A stretch of 64,000 nt of DNA from Fremontodendron californicum (lineage: Eukaryota; Streptophyta; Magnoliopsida; Malvales; Malvaceae), in assembly GCA_030761205.1 (NCBI GenBank), contig JAULJL010000028.1, positions 16,729,001-16,793,000 of the forward strand. Reading direction: 5' to 3'. A program made the translations under genes and the position numbers. Each line of letters starts with the position of its first letter. Position 1 is the first letter of the stretch. The notes below the pieces were generated by a model, which was not told the DNA's origin, did no database searches, and saw nothing but the letters and a program-made list of their open reading frames with translations. Shown one piece after another: positions 8,319 through 20,196 of this stretch.

Positions 8319-10070
8319 TCATCCATCAAAACCAAGAAGCTCACCGAAGTCGTTCAACAGATGATGAGCAATTTTCATCTGCTCGTTCATGTTGAATAGG
8401 ATTCTATGTATCCTATCAAACTGAGGGTGTGATGTATCTCCTGCAATGAATTCATGAGCTTTATTACTCACCTGAATGAAACTCCAACCCGACATCTTTC
8501 GAACACCTTTGTCCCTCATCATCTTCCTTGTCATTACAGACTTATCCCACCTGCCAGCAGAAGCATATATATTGGATAAAAGTGCATAGTTCCCACTATT
8601 CCAAGGCTCCAACTTTATCAAATGGAGCAAAGCAAACTCTCCCAGCTCAGCATCAACATGAATATTAGAGGCAGCAAGAAGAGACCCCCATATAGCTGCA
8701 TTTGGCTTGAAGGGCATCCAACTAAGTAATTCCAGCGCTTCTCCTAGGTAACCTGCTCGCCCAAGTAAATCGATCATGCAACCATAGTGCTGAATTTTGG
8801 GTTGAACCCCATACCTTGATCTCATAGTATTGAAATAGCAGCGACCCAAGTCCACCAATCCGACATGAGTACAAGCAGAGAGGACGGCAATGAAAGTGAT
8901 ATCATTGGGTTTAACTTGAGCCGTTTCCATCCGAGAGAACATGAGGAGAGCTTGTGTTCCAAGTCCATGGAATGCCAGCGCAGATATGATGGTTGTCCAA
9001 GTTATGACAGTTTTATGGTTCATATTCTCAAATACTTGCAATGCCTTGCATATATTGCCTGACTTGGCATACATTTCAATTACTGCATTTTTAAGGGGAA
9101 CCATTTGATTGAATCCACGTTTATGAATGTAGCCGTGAATGCATTCCCCCAATTGAATTTGAATGGCACCTAATTGGGCACAAGCAGAAAGCACAGCCAA
9201 CATTGATATTTCGTCAGGCTCCACATTCTCCAACTGCATTCTGCGAAACACAGCGATGGCCTCGTTGGGACGGTCCACTTGAGCATAGCCTGCAATCACA
9301 GTTGTCCAACAAATAAGTACTGGATTGGTTTGAGTTTGAGGCATGCGGTCCAGCAAATCCCAGGCAGTGTCCGGGTCGCCAACCTTGGCATACCCAGCAA
9401 TCATGGCACTCCAAACGGCAACGTCATCTATAGAGACGGAGGTGAGTTGGATTTGGTCGAACAGCTTGCGAGCATCCGAAATGCAGGAACACGAGGAATA
9501 CATTTGAATGAGAGCTGTAACTACGTGAATATTGGAGTCGAGTCCGGCGCATATGGTTTGAGAGTGAATCTGAGTTCCCAAACGGAGAGCCTGCAGATCT
9601 ACAACCGCCTTCAACGCAAACGGAAAAGAGTAACTGTCGGATCGCAACTTGGTCCAGCCAATGCTTTTGTAAACAAGCAGAGCCTCAAAGGCAGAGCGGG
9701 AGAGTGTCAGCGCCTTGATCATGGTGTTGAACACATATATGTGGCTGTGGTGTTGGGAATTGAAGGCAAATACAGAGTAGGCATAGCCAGAGAAGCCCAG
9801 AGAAGAGCATGTCTCGATAAATTGGCTAAGAAGAAGCTTGTCGTGATCAAAGGCTGTCCGTACCATTAATCCATGTGCCTGCTCAACATGTTTCAGGTTA
9901 GAACAGCGCTTTAGTAAGCAACCCAACTCTCTCTCATTCTCCGGTGCCCCTAAACCACAAACCAGCGCACTTCTTCTCCCTACTTCAAGGGCGGACCGGA
10001 GCCGAATCATTTCTTCACGCAAAGGTGCGGAGTGCGGACAAACCCCAGTTGGACTGAGTTGCCTTGCCAC
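8319..10070 (-). CDS. PLS-class pentatricopeptide-repeat protein, E-type C terminus (583 aa)
   Basis: PPR proteins bind organellar RNA one base per repeat and act in mitochondria or chloroplasts, mainly in RNA editing for the PLS class. Typical P/L/S repeats run from about residue 100 to 440, with signatures such as VWSAMIAGYAKVGD, CWTTVIAGYAQ, AVIEMYAKSGN, AVLSACTHVGLVD and CMIDLLGRAGYL. An E-type tail follows (AAIWGSLLAASNIH, GNYALLSNIYASAGRWD, MSGWSFIQV, ending IHRILFNMNEQMK). There is no DYW deaminase domain. The N terminus is rich in Arg, Ser and Leu, consistent with an organelle transit peptide. A second Met (MIRLRSALEVG) 20 residues in could be the real start. The frame is uninterrupted and intronless, as is normal for this family. 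It resembles the At5g56310-like group, but I do not assign a symbol. It is the only clearly intact host gene here. Confidence 0.9.
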   Translation of the reverse strand: MARQLSPTGVCPHSAPLREEMIRLRSALEVGRRSALVCGLGAPENERELGCLLKRCSNLKHVEQAHGLMVRTAFDHDKLLLSQFIETCSSLGFSGYAYSVFAFNSQHHSHIYVFNTMIKALTLSRSAFEALLVYKSIGWTKLRSDSYSFPFALKAVVDLQALRLGTQIHSQTICAGLDSNIHVVTALIQMYSSCSCISDARKLFDQIQLTSVSIDDVAVWSAMIAGYAKVGDPDTAWDLLDRMPQTQTNPVLICWTTVIAGYAQVDRPNEAIAVFRRMQLENVEPDEISMLAVLSACAQLGAIQIQLGECIHGYIHKRGFNQMVPLKNAVIEMYAKSGNICKALQVFENMNHKTVITWTTIISALAFHGLGTQALLMFSRMETAQVKPNDITFIAVLSACTHVGLVDLGRCYFNTMRSRYGVQPKIQHYGCMIDLLGRAGYLGEALELLSWMPFKPNAAIWGSLLAASNIHVDAELGEFALLHLIKLEPWNSGNYALLSNIYASAGRWDKSVMTRKMMRDKGVRKMSGWSFIQVSNKAHEFIAGDTSHPQFDRIHRILFNMNEQMKIAHHLLNDFGELLGFDG

Positions 10071-10476
10071 ATTTTTTCACTTTTTTTAAACTTGGGCTTT
10101 GGCTGTTTGAGCTTTGCAAATCAAGGGTCAGGTGTTTGTCTTGAAAGTTTACAAGGGAAAAACAAAATAGCTATAATCCCCCTCAAAATTCAAGACCAAG
10201 CTAAGTTAATTTTAATAATTTTCACTTTCTGCCATTAATTAATACTCTAAAATATGAACTGCCACCCACTCAAACAATGTTTTAGTAAATTCTCATTTAA
10301 AAAAACCAATAATTATTTAATTTAGATTTATTGTTCATAAATTATATGTACTAGAGGGTACCCGTGTTTTGTTATAAGAACATTTAGGTAAAGTTATATG
10401 ATCAAATTTTCAATTCAAACAATAAATAAAAAGTAAATTAATGAATCAAAATAAAAAATAAATGTATGATCCAAAT
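10071..10476. other. Upstream region of the PPR gene
   Basis: No coding signal is seen. This should hold the PPR promoter (minus strand). The sequence turns AT-rich beyond about 10200, where repeats begin. Confidence 0.3.
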
Positions 10477-13459
10477 TAGACCTGTCAATTCTGACTCAAA
10501 CTTCAAAAATTAATCTGATCGATCCAAATCTGAACTCGATTTGATTATAAAAAGTCAACAATCCGAATACGCCCTACCTGAACCCAAAAACAACCGAACC
10601 TGAAATGATCTTCGAAACAATCCAAACCCAAAATAATCCGACCCGAATTGCTCTGAACCCGAAATAACTCAAAAGATTAATCCGAATTTAAATTAAGTAT
10701 AATTTTATTTTAAAAATATTAGTTTAATAAAATAAATATGACAAGATTATTAATTTATGTTAATTTTATAATTTCAACTATTTTTTAAAATCTTTTTTCT
10801 TTACTATTACAATTTTATATACTTTTTAATTATAATTAAAAAATAAATTATTTTTATTATTATAATTGAATTATAATTTTTATATTTATTAGTATATATT
10901 ATAAATAAAATTCTTTATTTTTTTACTTTGATAAAATAATTAAATAATTCGATAATTATTATTTAAAATAATAAATAATTAACAATAATTCAATAAAATT
11001 ATATGTTATATTACTTATGATAATTCTATAATATAATTTAATTTGAAACAAATTAATATATGTTATATTACTCATGATAATCTAATAATATGATTTAATA
11101 TAAATTATATATTTTATTCTCATCAGTATACATATGATTTATAATAAATTATATAATGTTTGTTCCAAAGTGCCAAATCCTAAGATTCGACCGTTAGACA
11201 CCTCTTCAATCTTTGGCCAGATTAGATTTTCAAAAATAATCCTAGAATCTCTTATATCTAAGTTTGAAAATAAGATCTACTGCTACTTTTTTGTTATCAA
11301 AATACCGAAATCATTTTTTTTCCTCTCAATTTAGAAAACCCACAAAAAAAATAATCGCAAAACACTCTTAAACCAACAATCGAAAAAAAAAATCCCAAAG
11401 ATTCTCACCAAATCGAAAACCGCAAAAATCTCTCGCTGCTAATCTCTTTTTTCCATCATGATTGTTTTCTGATGATGATTATTGTATGTTTAAATAGGAA
11501 TTAGAATAAGAGTGCTAAATTTTGTTAAATTTGATTTTTTTTTTCTTTTAAGATCCAATTCTAATTTTAAAAGAAATCTTTCCGTCTCGGATATAAAAAT
11601 TATTTTTGGTTTCAAAATTTGTTTCCCTTTCTTTTTGTTATTTTATTTCTTTATTATTTTTTTGCATTTTTAAAAAAATAATTAAGAAAAATAAAAATAA
11701 TAATTAAGAAAAAAGTTAAAATAAATAAATAAAATAAAAACAAAACAAAACAAAATAAAATAAAATGGATATGATCCAAATTAGGTTTAAAGTACAAGTC
11801 TAAAGCCCAAAAAGATAATTGGGTTTAAAAATATATATTAGGCTCAAAATCCAAAATAAAATCTAAAACAATAATTTTAAACCCAAAATAAATTAAAATT
11901 TTAAAGTATTTCGAATTAAGATCAATTTATAAAAAAAAAATGATTATAAATCCAAAAATCAACTTTAATCTCGAATTTGATTTAAACAATATTTGATCAA
12001 GATTAAGATATTTCGAGTGAGATTAATCTAACAATCAAACACGTTTTAAATTAGATTATCTCGAATAATACTTTAAAAGACTCTGAAAAATTGGGTGTCT
12101 AAAATATTTTAGCGTTATACATATTATTTAAAATAAATGTATTATTTTTAATTTTAAAAGTATAACATTTTCTCATGCAATGTAGAATAAAATATATAAA
12201 AAAATATCATTGATAATGATGATGATAATGTTATTTTATCTTAATGATTGATACATTACGTTATAATAATCTCTTATCATGTTATTTAAATTAAATTAGA
12301 TAATTTCTTATTAACATATATATATTTTTGGAATAAATGTGTTGTTTTTATTTTCAATTGTATAATCTCTTAAGTATTATCATGTAATTTTTTAAAAATA
12401 TATAAAATAGATCATTGATATGTGTATTTTATTATAATAATTTGTATACATTATAATAATATCTTATCATGTGATATATATAATCTCCTATCGTTTATAC
12501 ATATTATTTAGAATAAATGTGTTATTTTTAATTTCAAATTTATAATCTCTTATCATATGATTTAGATTAGTTTCATCAATAGTCATAATATTTATCTGTT
12601 TGACGATACTTGCTTCATAAAAAATAGATAATCTTTTATTTTATTGTAAGGAGCTACAAAGATATATATATATATATATATATGCACATATAATCATATA
12701 TGTAAATGTTAATATAATAAGAATTATATATAATATACAAAAATATTATATATGTCAATTTACGTTAATATGTTAAAAATTGCATCTTTACTTATTATAA
12801 ATTTTTTATTAATTTAATTTCACACATTATGTTAGAATTAAAAATATTTAGCATAATTAACTAATTTGACTTCATAATTAATTTATTATTATATTTTTAT
12901 TTTGAATAAACATTTATTATTATATTTTATTACATTTGATAATTGAACTTTTAAGTAAAGTTCTTAAATCTTATTTAATTTTAGTAGCAACTCATTTCAA
13001 GCTCTAAAATTGGTTCGCTTAGTAAAACTTTTAGTATTAAGGGTAATTTATCAATGTTCGAACCTTTCAACAAACATAAAATTTTACATATTTTGTAAAT
13101 ATCTAAATAAATTCATGTAACAATTTCAGATACAGGATAATATCCTATTTATTTTTAAATATTTTTTATTTTTATCTATTAATAAAATTCTAACAAAATC
13201 TGATTCGATCAAATAATCTGTTTAAATTGAATATGATTTGATTTTAAAAATTAATAAATTGAATCCAAAATGACCTTCGAATAGCCCGAGTATCAAATCC
13301 GAATTACCCAAACCGAACCAGAAGTGACCCGAAGCCGAAATGACCTGAAATAGAAGTGATCTGAACCCGAAATAACCCAAACATGAAAAGATCCGAACCC
13401 AAAATCGATCCGAATTGACCCGACCAAACCCAACTCGATCTGCCCAATTGATAGTTGTA
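10477..13459. mobile_element. Possible non-autonomous hAT-like element (3 kb, AT-rich)
   Basis: The left end tagacctgtcaatt and the right end aattgatagttgta are inverted with 11 of 14 positions matching. They are flanked by atccaaat (10469-10476) and atcaaaat (13460-13467), a 7-of-8 target duplication of hAT size. Short-period degenerate acccgaaatgac repeats lie inside both ends (10500-10680 and 13230-13450). The interior is AT-rich non-coding sequence with a TA microsatellite near 12663-12683. The pairing of these ends is inferred, because other repeats of the family lie nearby. Confidence 0.4.
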
Positions 13460-16129
13460 ATCAAAATTGATAAGAAAAGTGGATGCTTTATGTTAAGAAA
13501 AGGAAGTGCTACATGTTACATTGAGAATCTTAATAAATGTTTATAGTGCATCATAAAAAATCCCTAAAGAAAACCTCTAGGACTATATAACATCCTAAGA
13601 CACTAAAAAAAGGTTTATAAGGCATCCTAATTCTTAACAAAAGGAAACTAAGAAATAAGAGTTTATAATCAAATAGTGCATCCTAAGAATAAAACATATT
13701 ACATCGGAAAGTTGACTTCTTAATTATCTTGTTCGATGAAGGATTTTAACATATATTTTTGTAGATATTTAATTTTGTTCTGACTGCTTTTGGTTAAAAT
13801 TGGTCTTGACTTGAGTAAGGGGTTTGTTTTACATCATGGGGTTTCCCGAATTAGTCCCAAATTAGGCTTAAAAATTCAAACCTAAATTCTTGAAAGTCAA
13901 ACTTGGTCAAACCATTGGTCCAACTTGGTTAAATTTAGATCAAGCCTAGTCAAATCATTATTTTTTAGGTCAAAATCTAAATCTTAGTTATCCATTAACC
14001 AAAACCCCAATTTTTGAATTTTTAAGATGTTAGCTTTAGAGTGGTGATGAAATCAAAAGGGTGTGAATTAATTTCTTAACAACTAGAAAATTTAAAATAA
14101 ATATGAAAAATTAAGCAATTTATGATAAAGATAAATAATTATAGCAATAAGATAAACAATTAAAGTAAGTAAACAGAATAGAGAAAGAAAGAGCGAGGTT
14201 TGGTCCTTCTTCAGAAGTCACCTACGTCTTTTCTCTTAACTTCCTCATCAAGAAGTTTTCAATCCATTAGGGTTCGTTTAAGATTGATGTTGGCTGCAAA
14301 AAAGCTGCTTTTGGCAATCAAAGCAATCCTAATTGAGTTGTGGTCTGTTGGAAAAGCTGTTTTTGACAGCTAAAAGTAAACTAACCCCGAAAGCTCCTTA
14401 AATGGTGTTTTTGGAGTTGGTAGTTTATGGTTTAAAGTAAAATTATTAAATACCCTTTAAATAATTTATAAATTATATATTTATAATATTTATATGATGT
14501 GTATAAAAATATTCATTTTTAAATAAATATTTATTTATTTTAAATATATACATTATTATTTTATATTATATTTATATATTCTGATTATATAAAAATATAT
14601 TTATTTTAAATATATATTGAAAACCAATGTAAATAATTCTTAAATAAACAAAAAATATTGGACCAACATATTTTGAATTTTTTCCTTCATTTTTGACAAA
14701 AACGACACCACCCAAATCATGATAATGCTACCTCACCATGCACGTGCATATGCATATCTATGAAATTAATAATTCTCTAATTCCCTATACTCTGTCTTAA
14801 GATTATTGTTATACATGTTATTTTAAGATAAATGTTTAAGTATATAATTTTTTAAATTTTATCATGTGATTTTTTAAAAGTATATAAAATAAATCATTGA
14901 CATGTGTATGTTGTTATAATGATTTGCACATTACATTATAATAAATTAATAATACATTTACAAATATCAAATTCAAATATGTAAATTGATTAAGAATTTA
15001 AGGTAACGGTTTCAAGTATAGAATAATACCCGTTTGAGTAAAACTGTAAAATAGATACTTAAGTCTCGAATTCAAAAAATTATCCGATTATGTTCAAATC
15101 AGAAAAATCGAGTTAGATAAATATTTATTTTTAAATTAAAATTACAATGTCTATATTTATTTTTAATAATATTTATTTTTTATATTTTGATAAAATTCTA
15201 ATTAAATATGACTCGATCAAAAAATTTGTTTAAATTTGATCTAATTTTATTTCAAAATTAATAAATTAAACTTAAATGACTCGAACGATCGAACCCAAAT
15301 AATTTGGGTGACAAACCCGAAATGACTCAAATCAGAAACGATCCAAACTCGAATAACCTGAGTGTCAAATCCTAACCCGAAATGACCTGAATTCGAAACA
15401 ACTCGAACCCAAAATAACTTGAACTCAAAATGATTCGAACCTGAAATCGACCCATTGACCCGACTCAAATCCAACCCGTCCGCCCAATTGACAAGTCTAA
15501 ATATGATGATGGCATTGGCAGGAAAGTTACTGGTACTTGAGAACGTGTTTTTATTCTTTGGGCCCTGAAGATTTTTCCTTTCATATATATATACTAGGAT
15601 GTTTTTCGTTTCGCTAAGGATTTATATAATTTTAATTATATTAAATAATAATTATTTATTTAAATAATTAAATATATATTTATATGTTAAAATAATTATA
15701 TTTTTAATATCAAAATTAAATAATATAAATGACATCTTCCTCATAAATAAATAAAATTTATTACTAAATCAATTTTAAATAAAAAACATAAAATTATAAG
15801 ATTTAGCTTTTTTTAAAATCAAGTGACAAATTCATCAAAAAACAAAATTAATTCGATTTTTTTACCAATCAGATTTTCCTTTCTTCAGTTGTGGGAGTCC
15901 AAACCGACCAATTACTCCTGCTAGTATTTTTTTCAAAAGATAGAAAATAATTACAAAATCTTATTTTTAGATAATTTTTTTATATTTTCTTATGAATAAT
16001 TATTTATTATAATAATAGTAGATAATAAATATTTTTAATTAATTGATTATTTTGTAATTCTTTCAAAAAAATTCATCTCTTGATTACACATTTTCAAGAA
16101 ATAATAAAATATAATATCAAAATTTATTA
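13460..16129. other. AT-rich intergenic DNA with a diverged repeat copy at 15000-15499
   Basis: No genes are seen. The stretch 15180-15499 is a diverged copy of 13140-13459 in the same orientation. It ends in caattgacaagtcta, the same terminal motif as the hAT-like repeat. A MITE-like AT-rich tract with aaaagctgcttttggc words lies around 14290-14480. The rest is unremarkable. Confidence 0.4.
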
Positions 16130-17060
16130 GTTAATCGTGTAATTCTTCAAAAAAACTTGGTCACAAATAGGGACAGCAGATCGGGTATTTGTAATTTTTT
16201 AAATATTTGAATATGAATTCGTTTAATTTATCCAAAATATGAATCTGTTAATTATCCGGTTATTATCTGAATATCATTATTTGAATCCGCATCCAATTTA
16301 AAGAGTAATATTCGTGGGATATCCGAATCCGTTAAATATCCGAATTTATTAAATCATTTTTTTAAAAATATAAAATTAAATAAGAACTAAATATGTAAAT
16401 GGAGCGGATAACGAATTCGGATATCCGACACTATCCGAACCAAAATTAAAGAGGATCCGGATAATGGATATCCAAGATTCATATCTGAATCCGTTCCGTA
16501 TCCACAAATTATCCAAATTCGTAAAAAACGGATTGAATAACAAAAGTTAAAAAAAAATTATTTCCTTATTAATAATTATTATAATGACTATAAATTATAA
16601 ATATTTTTAATTGATTAAACCATTTCATAATTTTTCTAAAACATTAAAAAAAGACATATGTCCCTGTATATATACAAATGTAGAGGATAACAGATTCAGG
16701 TATCTGACATTATCCGAATCAAAATTAAAGAGAATTCGAATAACGGATATCCAAAGTCTCATATCCGAATTCGCTTGGAATCCGCTGCAGATAGTAAATT
16801 CAATATTCGAATCCTCACATTATTTGAATTAGAATCAAAATTAAAGTGGATTCGGATAACGGATATCCAAGAATTCATATCCGAATCCGCTACGGATAGT
16901 AAATTTAATATTCGAATCCACAAATTATTTGAATACATAATATCTGAACCCAAAAAAACGAATCTAATCACAAAAGCTAAAAAAAATTATTTGTTATAAT
17001 AACTATAAATTTTAATTGATGAACCTATTTTGTAATTTTTCTAAGACATTAAAAAAAAAA
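16130..17060. repeat. ATATCCG-rich duplicated repeat
   Basis: Two related units (about 16130-16610 and 16611-17060) share the flank ttgtaatttttctaa.acattaaaaaaa and a core full of palindromic cggatatccg and ggataacggatatcca words. Inside the second unit, a ~150-bp block recurs (about 16685-16800 and 16835-16930). Short frames here (for example 16611-16832 and 16775-16999) are products of the repeat, not genes. Confidence 0.6.
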
Positions 17061-17145
17061 GACACAAGTCTGTGTCTGGCCTTAGCCTTGCTACAGTACC
17101 CTTAATGGGATACTTTTAATATATAGGTGTAGATATGCATCCTCA

Positions 17146-17150
<5 letters not shown>

Positions 17151-17189
<39 letters not shown>
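17151..17189. repeat. TA dinucleotide microsatellite
   Basis: A pure TA run of about 39 bases. Similar shorter runs occur near 12663-12683, 28830-28862 and 33790-33806. Confidence 0.95.
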
Positions 17190-17192
<3 letters not shown>

Positions 17193-18164
17193 ATTATATG
17201 CATTGCTCAACCTAAACGTCTTTAATTTTAATGTTCGACTAGTTTACCATGATTGTTGAAAAAAATTTGAGTTTGAAAAAATATAATGAAAAATATGGTT
17301 TAAGAATTTTTAAGTGTTTGACATTATTGTGAGAAATTGAAATGTCAAAAAAAAAATGTTTAAAATAATAAAAATTTAGAGATATGAAAATAATAAAGTC
17401 AATTTATCCTAATGCCAACTTTCAAACCGCACAAGATTTATTTTTTTGACTTTTTGATTTGGGTTATCAAATCATAATTTTAACCGCAGAAGTCAATTTT
17501 TTTTTTTTTTACCTTTTTGGTATTGTGTTTGTGATGAAACACAATTTTTAAGTCAAAAACTGTATCAACAATAATACTAAAGAGGGGTCTTCTTTTAAAG
17601 TACCGTAAGCATGATTTCGAAATTCTTAATTTTAACTTGTTTACATTATAAATTGGTAACTTCACTAACAAGCTTCCATATTCTAGTGAATATTTATGAA
17701 TAGGAAAGGAATAGAAAAGAGGGATTAGCACTATGCACATTATTATTAAGAGAAATTATTTTATTTATCATCAATAAAGTTTTTAATTTTTATAAATGAG
17801 ACTAGTAAAATAGGTTAAAAAAATGACAGATATTTTTAAAATATATTAAAAAATTAATAAAAAAAAAAACATATGACAAATTCTTTTTTTTTTTTGAGAA
17901 CACATATGACAAACTTTTAATCTTACTTATAAAATTAAAAACTTTCACCTAACTCTATTCTTCTAGTTCGTATGTGACACTCCAAATATAATTTAGTTGG
18001 CATTATATTCCATCAAACCATATCTGTGTAAATTAATGCTAATAATATTTTGGTTGATTTAACAAACCACGTCGTCAAGTTAGCCAAACTCTTTAGGCAT
18101 GAAGACTAGGGAATTATTTTTATTTTATTTGTAGAGATAGAGAGGTTTTAGATCCGTTTAGCAT

Positions 18165-18408
18165 TGTTATTAGTATTGTTAATGTATTAATTGTATAAGT
18201 TAACTATAAATAGGTTATTAGAGTAATTTTATGGATTATAATTCAGATTACAATTCTGATATGATTTAGATTACGATTATGATATTATATTGAAATTATT
18301 ATTATGGTGATTTTTTCCTTAGTCGGTGAGAATCCTCGTGTATATATAGGATACTTATGTACAGACTTTTACATAATTCAATATATAAGAACTCTTTATC
18401 TTGTAACA
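18165..18408 (+). mobile_element. Ty1/copia LTR (short, 5' LTR)
   Basis: The end ...ctttatcttgtaaca (18408) directly precedes a copia-type primer-binding site. TGTTA at 18165 and TAACA at 18408 make a matching inverted terminus and give an LTR of 244 bp. TATA-like words (ctataaatagg near 18205, gtatatatagg near 18340) lie inside. The right end is solid; the left boundary is the best available choice. Confidence 0.5.
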
Positions 18409-18420
18409 TGGTATCAGAAC
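18409..18420 (+). other. Primer-binding site complementary to initiator tRNA-Met
   Basis: TGGTATCAGAAC differs by one base from the usual copia site TGGTATCAGAGC. It abuts the LTR end. No gag follows: leader-like sequence continues only to about 18690, where a LINE fragment starts, so the element is truncated. Confidence 0.75.
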
Positions 18421-18687
18421 TTTTCTGTCTAGTTTCTGTTTGAAATTCTGCTTAGGGATCTGTATCTATTTTTCTTTTGTTTTAGCAAAACCTGATATAA
18501 ATATCGTCTATACCTGCACCACCCCATATACCTATCTCCCACCCTAATATGAATATTCTTGAAAATTTTCGAACCTCTGAAAACCTACGCACTCTCTAAC
18601 TTAAACACTCAGATTTCGTCCAATTTTTCCTACACTTTTAAACACTAAATCATAATCCCTAAGATTACTCTAATAACCTAACTACAA

Positions 18688-19160
18688 TTGACTTATACAA
18701 TTGACGTATGGAGGGAGATTCTGCACCTATGTAAGCTTCATAGAGTCATCAGAAGCTGGGACTTTGAATTTCAATGGGCAAAGAGGAAGCTAAAAGGTAA
18801 ATCTCTTATTGCTACAGTGCTTCGAATTGCTTGGAATGCTCTCATATATCATGTATGGAGGGAGAGGAATAACCGCAGGTTTGGTAAACAATCTCAGCAA
18901 TGTATGCAAATGCTTGAGAAAATCAAGGAGGAGGTTAGCTATAGACTAGGGGGGATGAAAACCATAAAGGATGATACTGTTAATAGAGATTTGCATGTAG
19001 CATGGGGGTTAAAAAGCTCACTGATAGCATAATTGGTTCTTAGCTATGTAAAGAAGACATTGTAAAATAGTACATTTGTTTGCCAGCTATGCTGGTTGTT
19101 TTGATGTAGCAGTGTATGCTGCTTTTGGATAAATAAAAACTTTGCTTATCCAAAAAAAAA
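18688..19160 (+). pseudogene. 5'-truncated LINE (L1-type) remnant: end of ORF2 with 3' UTR and poly-A
   Basis: The 114-codon frame (18688-19032) matches the extreme C terminus of plant LINE ORF2, the zinc-binding region after reverse transcriptase. Recognisable pieces are SWDFEFQWAKRKLKGKS and RIAWNALIYHVWRERNNRRF. A short 3' UTR follows, with ggataaataaaaactttgcttatcc and a terminal A run ending near 19160. The 5' truncation and poly-A tail are the usual marks of target-primed reverse transcription. A clear target duplication was not found. The start at 18688 is only the first Met in frame; the real 5' junction lies close by. Confidence 0.7.
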
Positions 19161-19660
19161 ATTAATACCTTAACACTGGTATAATATTTGAGATTAAAAG
19201 TTACGTTTCACCGTAATTCAATGCTAAACAGGTAAAAAATTTAGTTTTTGCGATTAAAATCATGATTTGACAACTTAAACAAAAAACTAAAAAAATGGAG
19301 TTTTTGTGATTTATAAGTTGCTTTTTTTTTTTGGATAAAATAACTTTATAATTCTCACATCTTTAAATTTTTATTATTTTAAATATATATTTTTTGATAT
19401 TTCAGTTTCTTACCGCACTTTTTCAAAATAATATTGAACACTTAAAATTTTTAAGCTATATATATTTTTTATCATACTTTTTAAATATATTTGTTCAAAT
19501 TTAAACTTTTTAAGAACAATGCTAAACTAACCCTAAATTAACATCGGGTTATTGGTTTTTTATTTCAATATAGTTAACTTTTTTTAATTTTTAAATTACT
19601 AATTTTTTTTATTTACCAAAATACTCCGTTTTCATTACGGATGAAATAAAAAAAAAATTC

Positions 19661-19890
19661 TACAAGGGAAGTCGCCATCTGCCATGGCGACTTTCCTTGT
19701 ACAAATGAAAAAAAAAATACTGAAGGAAAGTCATCATCCCCCATGACGACTTCCCTTCAGTATTTAAAAATAATAATTTAAATCTACAAGGAAAGTCGCC
19801 ATGAGAGATGATGACTTCTCTTGTTTTTTTTAAAAAAAAAAATTGAATTTTAGTGTTTGGAAGTCGCCATCCCCATGGCGACTTCCAAAC
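19661..19890. repeat. Row of four hairpins sharing a GAAGTCGCCAT core
   Basis: Hairpin 1: 19661-19678 pairs with 19684-19701 (18 bp, one mismatch, loop ctgcc). Hairpin 2: 19717-19737 with 19743-19763 (21 bp, two mismatches, loop ccccc). Hairpin 3: 19786-19802 with 19808-19824 (17 bp, four mismatches, loop gagag). Hairpin 4: 19855-19870 with 19875-19890 (perfect 16 bp, loop cccc). All share aagtcgccat (or a variant) next to the loop, but have different outer arms (acaagg, atactgaagg, gtttgg). Poly-A/T tracts separate them. No ORF or known RNA is recognised. Confidence 0.8.
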
Positions 19891-20109
19891 TATATTTTTT
19901 TTTAAAAAATTAAAAATTATTTTTTAAACTATTTTTGCAACAGCTAAAAAAAAAGAAATAATTTTAAATTTTAAATAACAAAATTAAAAAATAATAAGTT
20001 AAAAAATATGTATAATGGTTATTTTTTATTTTTAAAAAAATAATCGTTATTTTTTGTATAACGGTTCCAAAAATTTAAATAACGGTTAATTTTACATTTA
20101 ATCAAAGAA

Positions 20110-20196
20110 AAAAAATTATAATATAAATATAAAATATAACACGAACACGATTATGACACGGCACAATACACGAACATGACACGGATACACAATTGT
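20110..20196. repeat. Fragment of an acacgaacacgacacg-type hAT-like repeat
   Basis: Repeated gacacg/aacacg words and a final caattgtcaag resemble the end of the small hAT-like element at 33079-33334. It is cut by the start of the Ogre LTR fragment at about 20197. Confidence 0.45.

Larger units (their letters stand above)
17225..19510. repeat. Pair of diverged inverted repeats (17225-17500 and 19160-19510)
   Basis: The sequence 17225-17500 resembles the reverse complement of 19160-19510. Shared words include tttaaaataataaaaattta, tttttaagtgtt and tgtcaaatcatgattttaa-like stretches. The arms enclose the copia and LINE remnants. They may be two opposite copies of one dispersed repeat, or arms of one element invaded by others. 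Confidence 0.45.

Noticed and set aside
9279..9869. 196-codon plus-strand frame
   Set aside because: It lies entirely antisense to the PPR gene, whose repeats leave open antisense frames; its product resembles nothing.
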